Assembly: GCA_028873795.1 (NCBI GenBank)
Contig: JAPPNP010000035.1
Location: forward strand, 1-39,567
Direction: 5' to 3'
DNA length: 39,567 bases
DNA from: Chloroflexota bacterium
Lineage (GTDB): Bacteria; Chloroflexota; UBA11872
Shown here: in pieces, positions 8,373 to 17,257 of the stretch
Numbering within the stretch: position 1 is the stretch's first letter
Layout: the number at the start of each line of letters is the position of its first letter
Program-made: the position numbers and the translations under genes
Notes under the pieces: generated by a model
The model's database searches: none
The model's input: only the letters and a program-made list of their open reading frames with translations
What the model was told of the DNA's origin: nothing

Positions 8373-8463
8373 GGCGTGGAAAAAGCCCACCTCCGCAAAG
8401 TGCGGTGTAGAATCTTGGGCCGGGGGGCAATGGCGCCCGCTCTGGTGAATCTGGAGGCCGAAT

Positions 8464-8793
8464 ATGGGATCCAGGAAGAAGGTCCTCGTTGGGACCGCAG
8501 TGCTCACTGCCGCCGTCGTCGCGACGCTCTTCGGAATCTGGTTATGGCTGTTCGCGTCGCCCATCCCGCCATCGACCGAGACCGTGTCGATTCCCAACGG
8601 AACCGCGACGATCCATAGTTCCGGGTACTCTGCGGGCGGCTTCGCCGCGGGGGTTGCCGCCATGCTGGTGGGCGTGATCTACGTCAGCGCGGTCGCGGCA
8701 ATCCTCTGGTTCCTGCTCGCGTTGGCCTGGCGAGCCTTCCAGTATCTCGGGCATCGGAACCGGGAATACGAACGGCGGCATACGGGCGTCTGA
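8464..8793 (+). CDS. Small two-helix membrane protein, unknown function
   Basis: A 109-residue protein with a strong GGAGG six bases before its ATG. Helix 1 spans about residues 7-31 (VLVGTAVLTAAVVATLFGIW). It is followed by a polar loop (~32-58, with STETVSIPNGTATI) and helix 2 (~60-92, ending in WFLLALAWRAF). The C-terminus is basic and charged (HRNREYERRH). The layout suggests both ends in the cytoplasm with an external loop. No family is recognised. It is bracketed by near-identical repeat blocks at 8096-8330 and 8907-9137. A TAGAAT box at 8408-8413 may be its -10 element, but no convincing -35 is seen. Confidence 0.6.
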   Translation: MGSRKKVLVGTAVLTAAVVATLFGIWLWLFASPIPPSTETVSIPNGTATIHSSGYSAGGFAAGVAAMLVGVIYVSAVAAILWFLLALAWRAFQYLGHRNREYERRHTGV

Positions 8794-8808
8794 CGCGGGG
8801 CTAGGCCC

Positions 8809-9205
8809 GGTGGCCCCGTGGCCCGCGCTGCGCGCAGCGTGGGACCGGCCGCTAACCTCATCCGCGGTCTGAATCGCCCGCTGCTACGCCCAGAGTCACC
8901 CACTCTGTCATTCCGAACGCAGTGAGGAATCTAAGCACGCTGCGACTTCTCCCAGTCCCTTAGATTTCTCGCTTCGCTCGAAATGACATGCCCGGTGGCC
9001 CACGCTGCGTGCAGCGTGGGAGTTCGCACCCGTCTTGCGACCTGACTCCCCAATGAGTCGTTCCGACCCTGGCGAGGAATTCAAGGACGCAGTGCCTCCT
9101 CCCGGCCCCTTGGAACTCTCGCTTCGCTCGAAGTGACGTGGGAAGAACTCGAAATCACATGGGAGCGGATTCAGATGTGTCACTTCGAACGGTGTGAGGA
9201 ATCCC
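8809..9205. repeat. Second repeat block, duplicate of 8096-8330
   Basis: Contains a GCCCGCGCTGCGCGCAGCGT palindrome (from 8824), a full hairpin element (8907-8987), another GCCCACGCTGCGTGCAGCGT palindrome (~8998-9020), a spacer (GGGAGTTCGCACCCGTC) shared with 8212-8228, and a second hairpin (9059-9137) plus a lone left arm at 9178. Order and spacers match the block on the other side of the small membrane-protein gene, so the two blocks are a direct duplication. No genes lie in 8794-9251. Confidence 0.8.
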
Positions 9206-9251
9206 AGCACCGCCGCGCGGGAATCGGCGGCGGCCGCCCCCAATCAGCGCC

Positions 9252-9617
9252 TCAGGTTTCCGACGCGAGCCCCGCCACCATGGTTTCGACCAGGTCGGAC
9301 GGATTCGACGGATACACCATATCGCTGTGGAAACTCCGCTCCCGATAGTCATTCGACGTTCGCGACAGCCAAGCCAATCGCGCGCGCCACTGTCCGCCGC
9401 CACCCCCGTTCTTGAGCAGCCGCAGCACTTCGAGACGGGCCTCCGCCCGTGCGCGAAGGAACTCGCACGCGAAGTCGTCGTCGCCGTGAATCCAGTTGTC
9501 CAGAGTCTTTCGCGTCACGCCCGCCAACGCCGCGCAATCTCGCAGTGTCAGGCCGTCGCCGGCCGCAGCCACCAATCGGCGGCGCGCTTTCGGAGTGAGC
9601 TTTGTTGGTCGTGCCAT
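9252..9617 (-). CDS. Terminase small-subunit-like HTH protein
   Basis: The 121-residue product starts MARPTKLTPKARRRL and has a helix-turn-helix (LRDCAALAGVTRKTLDNWI, residues ~25-43). An alanine/arginine-rich helix and a GQWRARLAWLSR segment follow. This is the pattern of phage terminase small subunits and related DNA-binding proteins that recruit packaging motors. The ATG at 9617 is chosen over one 15 codons upstream because conservation begins at MARP. No terminase large subunit or structural genes are nearby, so it is an orphan, either a prophage remnant or a repurposed DNA-binding protein. The promoter at 9627-9656 would give an almost leaderless mRNA. Confidence 0.65.
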   Translation of the reverse strand: MARPTKLTPKARRRLVAAAGDGLTLRDCAALAGVTRKTLDNWIHGDDDFACEFLRARAEARLEVLRLLKNGGGGGQWRARLAWLSRTSNDYRERSFHSDMVYPSNPSDLVETMVAGLASET

Positions 9618-9626
9618 TTCGCTACC

Positions 9627-9656
9627 ATTGTAAGCAGAATGTATCCACCGTTCCAA
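9627..9656 (-). promoter_or_regulatory. Sigma-70-like promoter of the terminase-like gene
   Basis: On the minus strand TTGGAA (9651-9656) and TACAAT (9627-9632) are separated by 18 bp. Transcription would begin around 9620, only a few bases before the ATG at 9617. That is consistent with the absence of a Shine-Dalgarno and implies a leaderless transcript. Confidence 0.55.
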
Positions 9657-9682
9657 AAGCATTTTCGCGGTTGGGAATATAT

Positions 9683-9720
9683 TTCGTGGTCGAAGTTAAA
9701 GCCCGAACGTGTATAGAAAC
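9683..9720. repeat. 38-bp element, copy 1
   Basis: Structure TTCG-N4-CGAAGTTAAA-NN-CCGAACGTGTATA-N-AAAC. The second copy is at 39203-39240 with the same spacing throughout; outside the four loop bases, only three positions differ. It contains a TTCG/CGAA dyad and a CGAACG motif. It lies upstream of the terminase-like gene in that gene's transcriptional direction. Function unknown. Confidence 0.6.
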
Positions 9721-9786
9721 CCCGCACCACACCTCGCGGGATTCGGGTCCAGCAGCCCATAGACTTGAGCGCCGGCACAGAGTTGC

Positions 9787-11559
9787 GTGAGCCGGGGGGC
9801 GCGATTGGTGGAACTGGAGCGATTTGGCGAGTTGGCGGTGATCGGCGTCTTGGCCGTCGCCACCGCCATCGGGCTGCACCGATTCGGCCTGCCCTCCACC
9901 GTCGGCTTCCTCGTCACGGGCGCCATCGCCGGACCGCACGGTCTGCGACTGGTCGGCGACCCGGAGCACATCGAGCAAATCGCCGAACTCGGCGTCATCC
10001 TGCTGTTGTTCGCGGTTGGGCTCGAGTTCTCGCTCACGCGCCTGCGCTACATCTGGAAGGCGGTCGCGTTCGGCGGCTCCCTGCAGGTCGGCGTCACGAC
10101 GCTGGCCACGCTCGCCATCCTGGTGATCGCGGGAGACTCGGTGGCGCGCGGCCTCGTGTTCGGCCTGGTGGTGGCGCTCTCGAGCACCGTGGTCGTGCTG
10201 CGCGTGCTCACGGTTCGGGGCGAGCTGGACGCGCCGCACGGACGCTTCATCGTCGGGGCGCTGATCTTTCAGGACCTCCTGGTCATTCCCCTCACCCTGC
10301 TCGTGCCGGCGCTGGCCGGCGGTGAGGGCGCCGGCGCCGCCCTGGAGATCGCGTGGGAGCTGATTCGCGCGGCCTTGGCCGTCGTCGCCCTGCTCGTCGT
10401 CGCCAGGTTCCTGATCCCGCGGGTATTCCGCGCCGTGGACGCCACCCGCACGCGCGAGGTGTTCCTGCTCACCGTAATCTCGATCGCCCTGGGCTCGGCC
10501 TGGCTGATGAGCCAGCTCGGGCTGTCGGTGGCCCTGGGAGCGTTTCTCGCCGGCATGCTCCTGGCCGACACCGACTACGGCCACCGCGCGACCAGCGACA
10601 TCATCCCGCTCCGCGACGCGTTCACCAGCTTCTTCTTCATCTCACTGGGCATGATTTTCGACTGGCGGGTGTTCGCGGACACCCCGCTGCTGGCGGTGCT
10701 GATCGTGCTCGGCCTGGTTTTCGGCAAGGCCCTGGTGGCATCGCTGGCGGCGCTGGCCATGCGCAACCCGGCGAGCGTGGCCTGGCGGTCGGGCATCTCG
10801 CTGGCCCAATTCGGCGAGTTCGGCTACGTGGTGCTGCTGATCGGCGCCGGCGTGGGATTGGTCACCGACGCGGAGCTGCGTCTGGTCGTCACGACGGGGG
10901 TTGTCAGCATCGTGGTTTCGCGGATCCTCATGCATTGGACCGGCGGCCTGCATGCGGGCGAGACCCTACTGCGCCCGCTGGAGCGGCTGCTGCGCGCCCG
11001 CGGCATGGACGAGCCGACGGCGCAGGACGCCCAGGTCAGCGACCACGTCGTCATCGCGGGCTACGGCGTCGCCGGCCAGCTCCTCGCGCGCACGCTGGCG
11101 CAGGCCGAGGTGCCGTATGTCGTGCTGGAAGTCGACGCCGATCGGGTGCGTGAGGGTCAGCGCGAGCACGCGCACGTCTACTACGGCGACGTCACCAGCC
11201 ACGAGGCCCTGGAGCACGCGCGCCTCGGCCACGCGCGCGTCCTGGTCATGCTCGTCAACGACCGCGTCGCGATGCGCCGCGGCATCCGCCTCGCGCGGGC
11301 CGATTGCCCCGACGTGCTCATTCTGGCCCGCACCCGGTACCTGTCGGACCGCGATGATCTGGTGGCCCTGGGCGCCGACCACGTCGTGTGCGAGGAGGTG
11401 GAGGGTGGCACGGAAATGACCGCGCGCGTGCTCAAGTCCCTGGGCCTCGCCACGCCCGACATCTACGACGAGATCAACTCCGCGCTCGGCTCCGACTCCG
11501 ACGAGTTCCTCGCCGGCGCAATGGACGATTGGACCGATCCCGCCGAGCAAAAGCCGTGA
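9787..11559 (+). CDS. CPA2-family cation:proton antiporter with RCK (TrkA-N) domain
   Basis: This 590-residue KefB/YbaL-like protein should exchange K+ or Na+ for protons across the membrane. Residues ~10-390 hold about 12 helices with family blocks GLPSTVGFLVTGAIAGPHGL, LGVILLLFAVGLEFS, ALSSTVVVLRVL, LIFQDLLVIPL and LGAFLAGMLLADT. A cytoplasmic RCK_N domain follows (~425-545): VVIAGYGVAGQLLA is the dinucleotide GxGxxG loop, with VLEVDADR and YYGDVTSHEAL. The GTG at 9787 is taken as start; an in-frame GTG at 9808 is possible. It stands alone, with a repeat-filled gap after it. No separate ancillary KefF/G subunit is present. Confidence 0.9.
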   Translation: MSRGARLVELERFGELAVIGVLAVATAIGLHRFGLPSTVGFLVTGAIAGPHGLRLVGDPEHIEQIAELGVILLLFAVGLEFSLTRLRYIWKAVAFGGSLQVGVTTLATLAILVIAGDSVARGLVFGLVVALSSTVVVLRVLTVRGELDAPHGRFIVGALIFQDLLVIPLTLLVPALAGGEGAGAALEIAWELIRAALAVVALLVVARFLIPRVFRAVDATRTREVFLLTVISIALGSAWLMSQLGLSVALGAFLAGMLLADTDYGHRATSDIIPLRDAFTSFFFISLGMIFDWRVFADTPLLAVLIVLGLVFGKALVASLAALAMRNPASVAWRSGISLAQFGEFGYVVLLIGAGVGLVTDAELRLVVTTGVVSIVVSRILMHWTGGLHAGETLLRPLERLLRARGMDEPTAQDAQVSDHVVIAGYGVAGQLLARTLAQAEVPYVVLEVDADRVREGQREHAHVYYGDVTSHEALEHARLGHARVLVMLVNDRVAMRRGIRLARADCPDVLILARTRYLSDRDDLVALGADHVVCEEVEGGTEMTARVLKSLGLATPDIYDEINSALGSDSDEFLAGAMDDWTDPAEQKP

Positions 11560-11672
11560 CGGCCTGTCAGTTCGAGATTGAAATGGCGAATCTCATCACT
11601 TTGCCTTTGCGCCGCAGCATGAGGCCCCGCCGTTGGCAGGCGCTTTGGACTCGCAGGGCGACGTGCGGACCT

Positions 11673-11699
11673 GGATTCCGGCCTTCGCCGGAATGACGG
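11673..11699. repeat. GGATTCCGGCCTTCGCCGGA palindrome
   Basis: One copy of the GGATTCCGGC...GCCGGAATGACGG family in the 263-bp gap before pdxS. Other copies are at 6174, 17157, 27247, 31967, 38206 and 39149. Confidence 0.75.
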
Positions 11700-11822
11700 A
11701 ATCAAACCGACCCACAACCTGAAATGGCGATCCCGTGCGGTGCCGCGGGCGGAGGCATAGAATGAGGCGAGTGAACGTGCCGCGATCGCCGTGATCGCCA
11801 CACGCAGCGAGTAGCGCCTCAA

Positions 11823-12704
<882 letters not shown>

Positions 12705-12716
12705 ACCGCCGCGCGC

Positions 12717-13295
12717 GTGACCGCCGTCATCGGTGTGCTGGCCCTGCAAGGCGACTTCGCCGAGCACGCCGCCATGCTGCGCCGGCTCGGGGTCGAGTCG
12801 CGCGAGGTGCGCGTGCCCCGTGACCTGGAGGGGCTGGACGGACTGGTGATTCCAGGCGGCGAGAGCACCACGATCGGCAAACTGCTCGAGACCTATGCGC
12901 TGCTGGAACCGGTGCGCGATCTCGGAGCGTCCGGCTTTCCCATCTGGGGAACCTGCGCCGGGCTTATCCTGCTCGCCACCGACGTGGGTGCGCCGCAGCC
13001 GCTGCTCGGCCTGATGGACATGACGGTGGAGCGCAATGCGTTTGGTCGCCAGACCGATAGCTTCGAAACCGACCTGGACATCGACGGTCTACCGGGCGGC
13101 GCATTCCACGCCGTATTTATCCGCGCGCCGATCGTGAGCGGCGTGGGCGACGACGTGGAGGTGCTGGCCAAGCTCGACGACGGCCGCATCGTCGCGGTGC
13201 GGCAGGGCAACCTGCTGGGCACCGCCTTCCATCCCGAGCTGACGACCGACGCGCGCCTGCACAGCCTCTTCGTGGAAATGGCGCGAGCCGCATGA
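12717..13295 (+). CDS. pdxT: Pyridoxal 5'-phosphate synthase glutaminase subunit PdxT
   Basis: The 192-residue class I glutaminase releases ammonia from glutamine and channels it to PdxS. The catalytic triad is C80 (GTCAGLI), H172 and E174 (FHPEL). The PGGEST oxyanion block is at residues 46-51 and the N-terminal GVLALQGDF is diagnostic. The GTG start gives the usual N-terminus ([14 protein letters not shown]). It is cotranscribed with pdxS. The stop is followed by a run of dispersed repeats. Confidence 0.96.
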   Translation: MTAVIGVLALQGDFAEHAAMLRRLGVESREVRVPRDLEGLDGLVIPGGESTTIGKLLETYALLEPVRDLGASGFPIWGTCAGLILLATDVGAPQPLLGLMDMTVERNAFGRQTDSFETDLDIDGLPGGAFHAVFIRAPIVSGVGDDVEVLAKLDDGRIVAVRQGNLLGTAFHPELTTDARLHSLFVEMARAA

Positions 13296-13309
13296 GCGAC
13301 GCCGGCTCC

Positions 13310-13498
13310 CCCCTCATCCTGTCCTTCTCCCCTCAGGGGAGAAGGGACCGAACCCCCAAGCCCTGCAGCGCCCGCGTCCGTGTAGGGGCGCCCCTTGTGG
13401 GCGCCCGTCCGGTTCGATCCGGGCAGCCACAAGGGCTGCCCCTACACCGACCCGGCATTTCCCGGTGGCCCAGGCTGCGTGCAGCCTGGGAATCTCAG
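13310..13498. repeat. Cluster of three repeat families
   Basis: In order: a CCTTCTCCCCTCAGGGGAGA hairpin (~13321-13343), a paired GTAGGGGCGCCCCTTGTGGG / CAAGGGCTGCCCCTAC element (13382-13445), and a GCCCAGGCTGCGTGCAGCCT palindrome (~13466-13490). They fill the gap between pdxT and the next gene. Confidence 0.7.
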
Positions 13499-13509
13499 GC
13501 GGCAACCTG

Positions 13510-14514
13510 ATGACCGTCACCAGCTCGAAGCTCGGTCTCTGGCATGTGCCCACAATTGTCGGCACCTTCGTGCTGGCCAATCTGCCGCGCGTGGACGTGG
13601 TCACCTACCAGGGTCGCCACGTGCCCGCGCTGATGGCCGCCGGCGCCGCGCTGCCGGCCGTGGCTCCCGACCTGCAAGCGGTCGGGGCCTGGACCGGCGC
13701 GCGCCTGCGCGGCTTCGGCCTGCTGCGCTGCGCCCCGGCGGCGCGCCGCGCCAGCGTGGAGGCCCTCACCTTGCTGGCGCCGCATGCGGCCACCGCGCTC
13801 GGCGACCCGGTTGGCCCACGGCAGGTGGAAACCGCCGAGGCCATGCTGCAGCGCCTCGCCGGATGCGCCGCCGCCCAGGGGCGCCCGATCCTGGTGGCGC
13901 GTCTGCGCGAGGACAGCCCCTACGCTCCGGCATTCGCCGCCAACGGCTTCTCAACGGCGGCCATCGAATACGAGTACGCGCGATCGCCTCGACCGTTGAG
14001 CGAGGCGCCGGACATCGAGGGACTGCGACCGCAGGAAGCCCCCGATGCCTGGGACGTGATGCAGCTCTACCGCGCCACCACGCCGGCCGCGGTGCAACGC
14101 GCCGAAGCGCGGACCATGGAGGAAATGGAACAAACGCCGCCGCGCTCCGCGAGCCTCTGGCCGTGGCTGGGCGACGTGGCCATCGAACGCCACGTGGTCG
14201 CCGACGAGCACGGACTGGCCGCCTGGCTGGAGCTGCGGGTAGACGCAGGGGAGAGCCATCGGCTGACGCTGATGCTCCACCCGCGTAGACACCACATGGC
14301 CCGGACGCTGATCAACTGGGCGCTCTGGCGATTGGGCGCCGCGGCGCCGCGTGCGGTGCGCATCCGCGTCCGCGAGCCCCACTCGCCCATCGGCTCGGCC
14401 CTCGAGACTTTGGGATTCACGCCCGGAAATAGCCATGCGCTCATGGTCAAGGACGTGGCCGTACGCGCGGCGGAACAGGTTCGCGGCGTCGTGCTGGACG
14501 GAGCGCCCGGGTAA
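13510..14514 (+). CDS. GNAT-like protein upstream of the AAA ATPase
   Basis: A 334-residue protein of GNAT type by general layout. The second half has ERHVVADEHGLAAWLELRV, then HMARTLINWALWRL and RIRVREPHSPIGSALETLGF, corresponding to the acetyl-CoA fold strands. The Q/RxxGxG/A loop is not obvious. The N-terminal half (ANLPRVDVVTYQGRH) may be a second, degenerate domain. The ATG at 13510 is chosen because earlier in-frame sequence is repeat-derived. It ends three bases before the next ATG, so it belongs to the operon that continues through tmk. Substrate unknown. Confidence 0.6.
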   Translation: MTVTSSKLGLWHVPTIVGTFVLANLPRVDVVTYQGRHVPALMAAGAALPAVAPDLQAVGAWTGARLRGFGLLRCAPAARRASVEALTLLAPHAATALGDPVGPRQVETAEAMLQRLAGCAAAQGRPILVARLREDSPYAPAFAANGFSTAAIEYEYARSPRPLSEAPDIEGLRPQEAPDAWDVMQLYRATTPAAVQRAEARTMEEMEQTPPRSASLWPWLGDVAIERHVVADEHGLAAWLELRVDAGESHRLTLMLHPRRHHMARTLINWALWRLGAAAPRAVRIRVREPHSPIGSALETLGFTPGNSHALMVKDVAVRAAEQVRGVVLDGAPG

Positions 14515-14517
14515 CCC

Positions 14518-15975
14518 ATGGAAACACCCGCCACCGCCAACGGACCCGTGCCGCACCCGGCGGCGTCGGACGGCGAAGAGCTTGAACGGCTTCTCGCCGC
14601 CCTGCCGCCGCAAATCCGGGATGCGCTTCAGGCGTTGCCCGACTGGAACACGCTCGTCGAGATCGTGCTCGATATCGGCCGCTTCCCCGAGGCCCGGTTG
14701 GACGGGCGGTCGGCAGCGCTGTTGGAACGCGAGGTCACCGGAGACGACTTGGACCAGGTGGTCGCGGCCGTCGGCGCCTTCACCGCTGACAATCGCGCCG
14801 GAATCGCCCGCACGCTGCACCGGTTCTCCGCGCTTCGCAACCGCTCGGGACGCATCGTGGGACTCACCATCCGCCGGGGGCGCGCGCTGCACGGCACCAC
14901 GCACGTCGTGGCCGACATCGTGACATCGCGGCGCAATCTGCTGCTGCTTGGACCGCCGGGCGTGGGCAAGACCACGATGCTGCGCGAGATCGCGCGGGTG
15001 CTCGCCAATGACGAGGACCGCCGCGTCGTCGTGGTGGACACGTCCAACGAGATTGCGGGCGACGGCGACATTCCCCACGCCGGCATCGGTCGGGCGCGTC
15101 GCATGCAGGTGGCGCAGCCGGACCTGCAGCACCGCGTCATGATCGAGGCGGTCGAGAACCACATGCCGGAAGTGGTGGTGGTCGACGAAATCGGCACCGA
15201 GGCCGAGGCGCGCGCCGCCCGCACCATTGCCGAGCGCGGCGTGCAACTCGTGGCCACGGCCCACGGCCAGACGCTGGAAAACGTGCTGCTCAATCCGCTG
15301 CTGGCCGACCTTGTGGGCGGCGTCGAGGCCGTGACGCTGGGGGACGAGGAGGCGCGCCGTCGCGGCACGCAGAAGACCGTGCTGGAGCGCCGCGCGCCGC
15401 CGAGCTTCCACACGCTGATCGAGCTGCACAGCCGCGACTCGTTCGTGATCTATACCGACGTGGACGAGACGGTTGACGCCGTGCTGCGCGGATTGCCGGC
15501 TCCAGGCGAGCGCCGCGTGCGCCTAGCCGACGGGCGCACCGAGCGCGAGGCGTTCAACGAGCCGCCGCGCGAGCCCGAGCGTCCCGCCGTCGCGCGGGAG
15601 ACCGCCGCGGCGCCAGGTCGCCGATCGGCGTCGGGGAGCCTGCAGATCCTCCCATTCGGCGTGGGCCGCAATCGGCTGGAGCAGGCCATCGTCAACACCG
15701 GGATCGATGCGCGCCTGGCGCGCGAACTTGGCGGCGCCGACATCGTGATGACGCTGCGCAGCTTCTATCGACGCCGCCCGCGCCTGCTGCGCGACGCCGA
15801 GGCGCGGGGCACTCCGGTCTACGTGCTGCGCAGCAACACCGTATTGCAGATGGAGTCGTGCTTGATGGAGCTGGTCGAGGACGGCGCGGCGACGGGCGGT
15901 GACACGCCATCGCGTTCGGACTCGGGCGGGCCGGTCCAGCGCTTGCGCCTGGCGCTGACCAAGCCCCGCAAGTGA
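14518..15975 (+). CDS. SpoIIIAA/Ycf45-like AAA ATPase
   Basis: This 485-residue protein belongs to the R3H/SpoIIIAA-like ATPase family (plastid Ycf45 relatives). The N-terminal helical part (~20-110) includes LERLLAALPPQIRDAL. Walker A is GPPGVGKT (145-152) and Walker B is VVVVDE (219-224). Between them, VDTSNEIAGDGDIPH is a family signature, and LVATAHGQTLENVLLNPLL follows. After a disordered Pro/Arg linker (~335-375), the C-terminal block (ILPFGVGRNRLEQAI, VYVLRSNTV) is the family's conserved tail. The biochemical role is poorly defined in bacteria; nucleic-acid binding is suspected. Its TGA overlaps the GTG of tmk. Confidence 0.85.
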   Translation: METPATANGPVPHPAASDGEELERLLAALPPQIRDALQALPDWNTLVEIVLDIGRFPEARLDGRSAALLEREVTGDDLDQVVAAVGAFTADNRAGIARTLHRFSALRNRSGRIVGLTIRRGRALHGTTHVVADIVTSRRNLLLLGPPGVGKTTMLREIARVLANDEDRRVVVVDTSNEIAGDGDIPHAGIGRARRMQVAQPDLQHRVMIEAVENHMPEVVVVDEIGTEAEARAARTIAERGVQLVATAHGQTLENVLLNPLLADLVGGVEAVTLGDEEARRRGTQKTVLERRAPPSFHTLIELHSRDSFVIYTDVDETVDAVLRGLPAPGERRVRLADGRTEREAFNEPPREPERPAVARETAAAPGRRSASGSLQILPFGVGRNRLEQAIVNTGIDARLARELGGADIVMTLRSFYRRRPRLLRDAEARGTPVYVLRSNTVLQMESCLMELVEDGAATGGDTPSRSDSGGPVQRLRLALTKPRK

Positions 15976-16718
15976 CCGTCGACGGCCGGCGGCGCGGGCT
16001 GTTCATCGCCTTCGAAGGGCCCGAGGGCAGCGGCAAGTCCACCCAGGCGCAGCTGCTGGCCGATCGGCTGCAGCAGGCCGGCCTGGACGTGCTGGCGACT
16101 CGTGAGCCCGGCGGCACCGAGCTTGGCGAGCGCCTGCGGGACGTGATGTTCCGGGAGCGCTCGCTGCCGGATTTGGAACCCCGGGTGCAGGCGCTGCTGA
16201 TGCTCGCGGCGCGCGCCCAGCACGTCGCGGAACGGCTCCGCCCCTGGCTGAAGAGCGGCGGCGTCGTCGTGTGCGACCGATTTGCCGGGTCGACGCTGGC
16301 GTATCAGGGCGCTGGATTCGGTTTGGACCTTCCGGCGCTGGAGCAGATGAACGCGTTCGCCACGGCCGGGGTCCTGCCGGACGTGACGCTGCTGCTCGAC
16401 TTGGACGTGCAGATCGGCCTGCTGCGCAGCCTTGGGCAACGCGGCGGCGACTGGGAGAAGGCCGGCGGCATGAACGCGCAGCAACTCGAGTTTCACGCCC
16501 GCGTGCGGGGCGGGTATCTGGAGCTGGCCGACGCCCCGGGTTGGACGGTGCTCGACGCCACCCAGCCACCGGGTCAACTGGGCGAGGAGATTTGGCGACG
16601 CGTGGAACCCGAGGTCACGGCGCGCGCCCTGCGCGCCGCCGAGGCCGTCCAGCCGCCGCTGCCGCTGGCGGCCGGCACCCGCCAAGGCCCGCCAACCGAC
16701 GAATCCGGTGGCCCGTGA
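15972..16718 (+). CDS. tmk: Thymidylate kinase
   Basis: The 248-residue dTMP kinase makes dTDP for DNA synthesis. The P-loop is FEGPEGSGKST (K22), the substrate block TREPGGTELGERLRD follows, and the DR(Y/F) motif appears as VCDRFAGSTLAYQG. The LID region, near LRSLGQRGGDWEKAGG, keeps basic residues. The C-terminal ~35 residues (after EVTARALRA) are a Pro/Ala-rich extension beyond the usual length. Both ends are translationally coupled: GTGA overlap with the ATPase gene before it and with darA after it. Confidence 0.95.
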   Translation: MTVDGRRRGLFIAFEGPEGSGKSTQAQLLADRLQQAGLDVLATREPGGTELGERLRDVMFRERSLPDLEPRVQALLMLAARAQHVAERLRPWLKSGGVVVCDRFAGSTLAYQGAGFGLDLPALEQMNAFATAGVLPDVTLLLDLDVQIGLLRSLGQRGGDWEKAGGMNAQQLEFHARVRGGYLELADAPGWTVLDATQPPGQLGEEIWRRVEPEVTARALRAAEAVQPPLPLAAGTRQGPPTDESGGP

Positions 16719-17044
16719 AGCTCTTCATCATCATCGTGCAGCAGCAGGACGCCGACGGGCTGGCGGGTCTGATGCGCGACGCCGACATTCGCTTCACCCG
16801 CATCGATTCGGCGGGCGGCTTCTTGCAGCAGGGCAACGTGACGTTCCTGACCGGCGTCGACGACGAGCGCATCGGCGAGCTGATGGCGCTGATCAAGCGC
16901 GGGGCCACCACCCGCGTGCAGATGGTGAGCCCCATTCCGGCCATGCTGGAACCCGGCGAGCTGGCGGTGCCCTATCCGGCCGAAGTCCAGGTGGGCGGGG
17001 CGACGATCTTCGGCTTCGACGTGGAGCGGTTCGAACCGCTGTAG
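16715..17044 (+). CDS. darA: Cyclic-di-AMP receptor, DarA/PstA family
   Basis: A 109-residue PII-like signalling protein that, in characterised relatives, forms a trimer and binds cyclic di-AMP. It starts at a GTG overlapping the tmk stop (VKLFIIIVQQQDADGL). The family blocks GFLQQGNVTFLTGVDDE and VGGATIFGFDVERFEPL are present, as is the T-loop-like stretch between them. Association with tmk is common in Gram-positive lineages and Chloroflexota. No diadenylate cyclase or phosphodiesterase is in the window. Confidence 0.92.
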   Translation: MKLFIIIVQQQDADGLAGLMRDADIRFTRIDSAGGFLQQGNVTFLTGVDDERIGELMALIKRGATTRVQMVSPIPAMLEPGELAVPYPAEVQVGGATIFGFDVERFEPL

Positions 17045-17091
17045 GGAGAGTTCGGAGAAGCCATCGCGATGCCGGTGCCTTCCGCGATCGG

Positions 17092-17181
17092 GTAGGGGCG
17101 GATCTCAGACCCGCCCGGCGCCAGGCGTCCCGCACGCCTCCAGAGTCGACCGATCTGGATTCCGGCTTTCGCCGGAATGAC
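17092..17181. repeat. Two adjacent dispersed palindromes
   Basis: GTAGGGGCGGATCTCAGACC palindrome at 17092-17116 and GGATTCCGGCTTTCGCCGGA at 17157-17181, the same pairing and spacing as 6109-6200. They lie between the convergent darA and aminotransferase genes. Confidence 0.75.
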
Positions 17182-17257
17182 GCAACGGTGGCGAAGAAGT
17201 TTCCTGCCAAGGCAAAGGGACCGGAGGAGACTTGGTGAAGGGTCTCCTGGCCGCGGT

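Noticed and set aside
8035-9243. Several frames encoding HFERSEKS, FRAEREI or SAARNL peptides
   Set aside because: These are translations of the long hairpin repeat family, which produces the same peptides wherever it occurs; they are not genes.
13382-13445. tRNA gene suggested by GGTTCGATCC
   Set aside because: The bases belong to the loop of a paired GTAGGGG repeat; no acceptor stem or cloverleaf can be drawn.
13951-15429. 492-codon minus-strand frame
   Set aside because: Antisense to the GNAT-like gene and the AAA ATPase, both with recognisable blocks on the plus strand.
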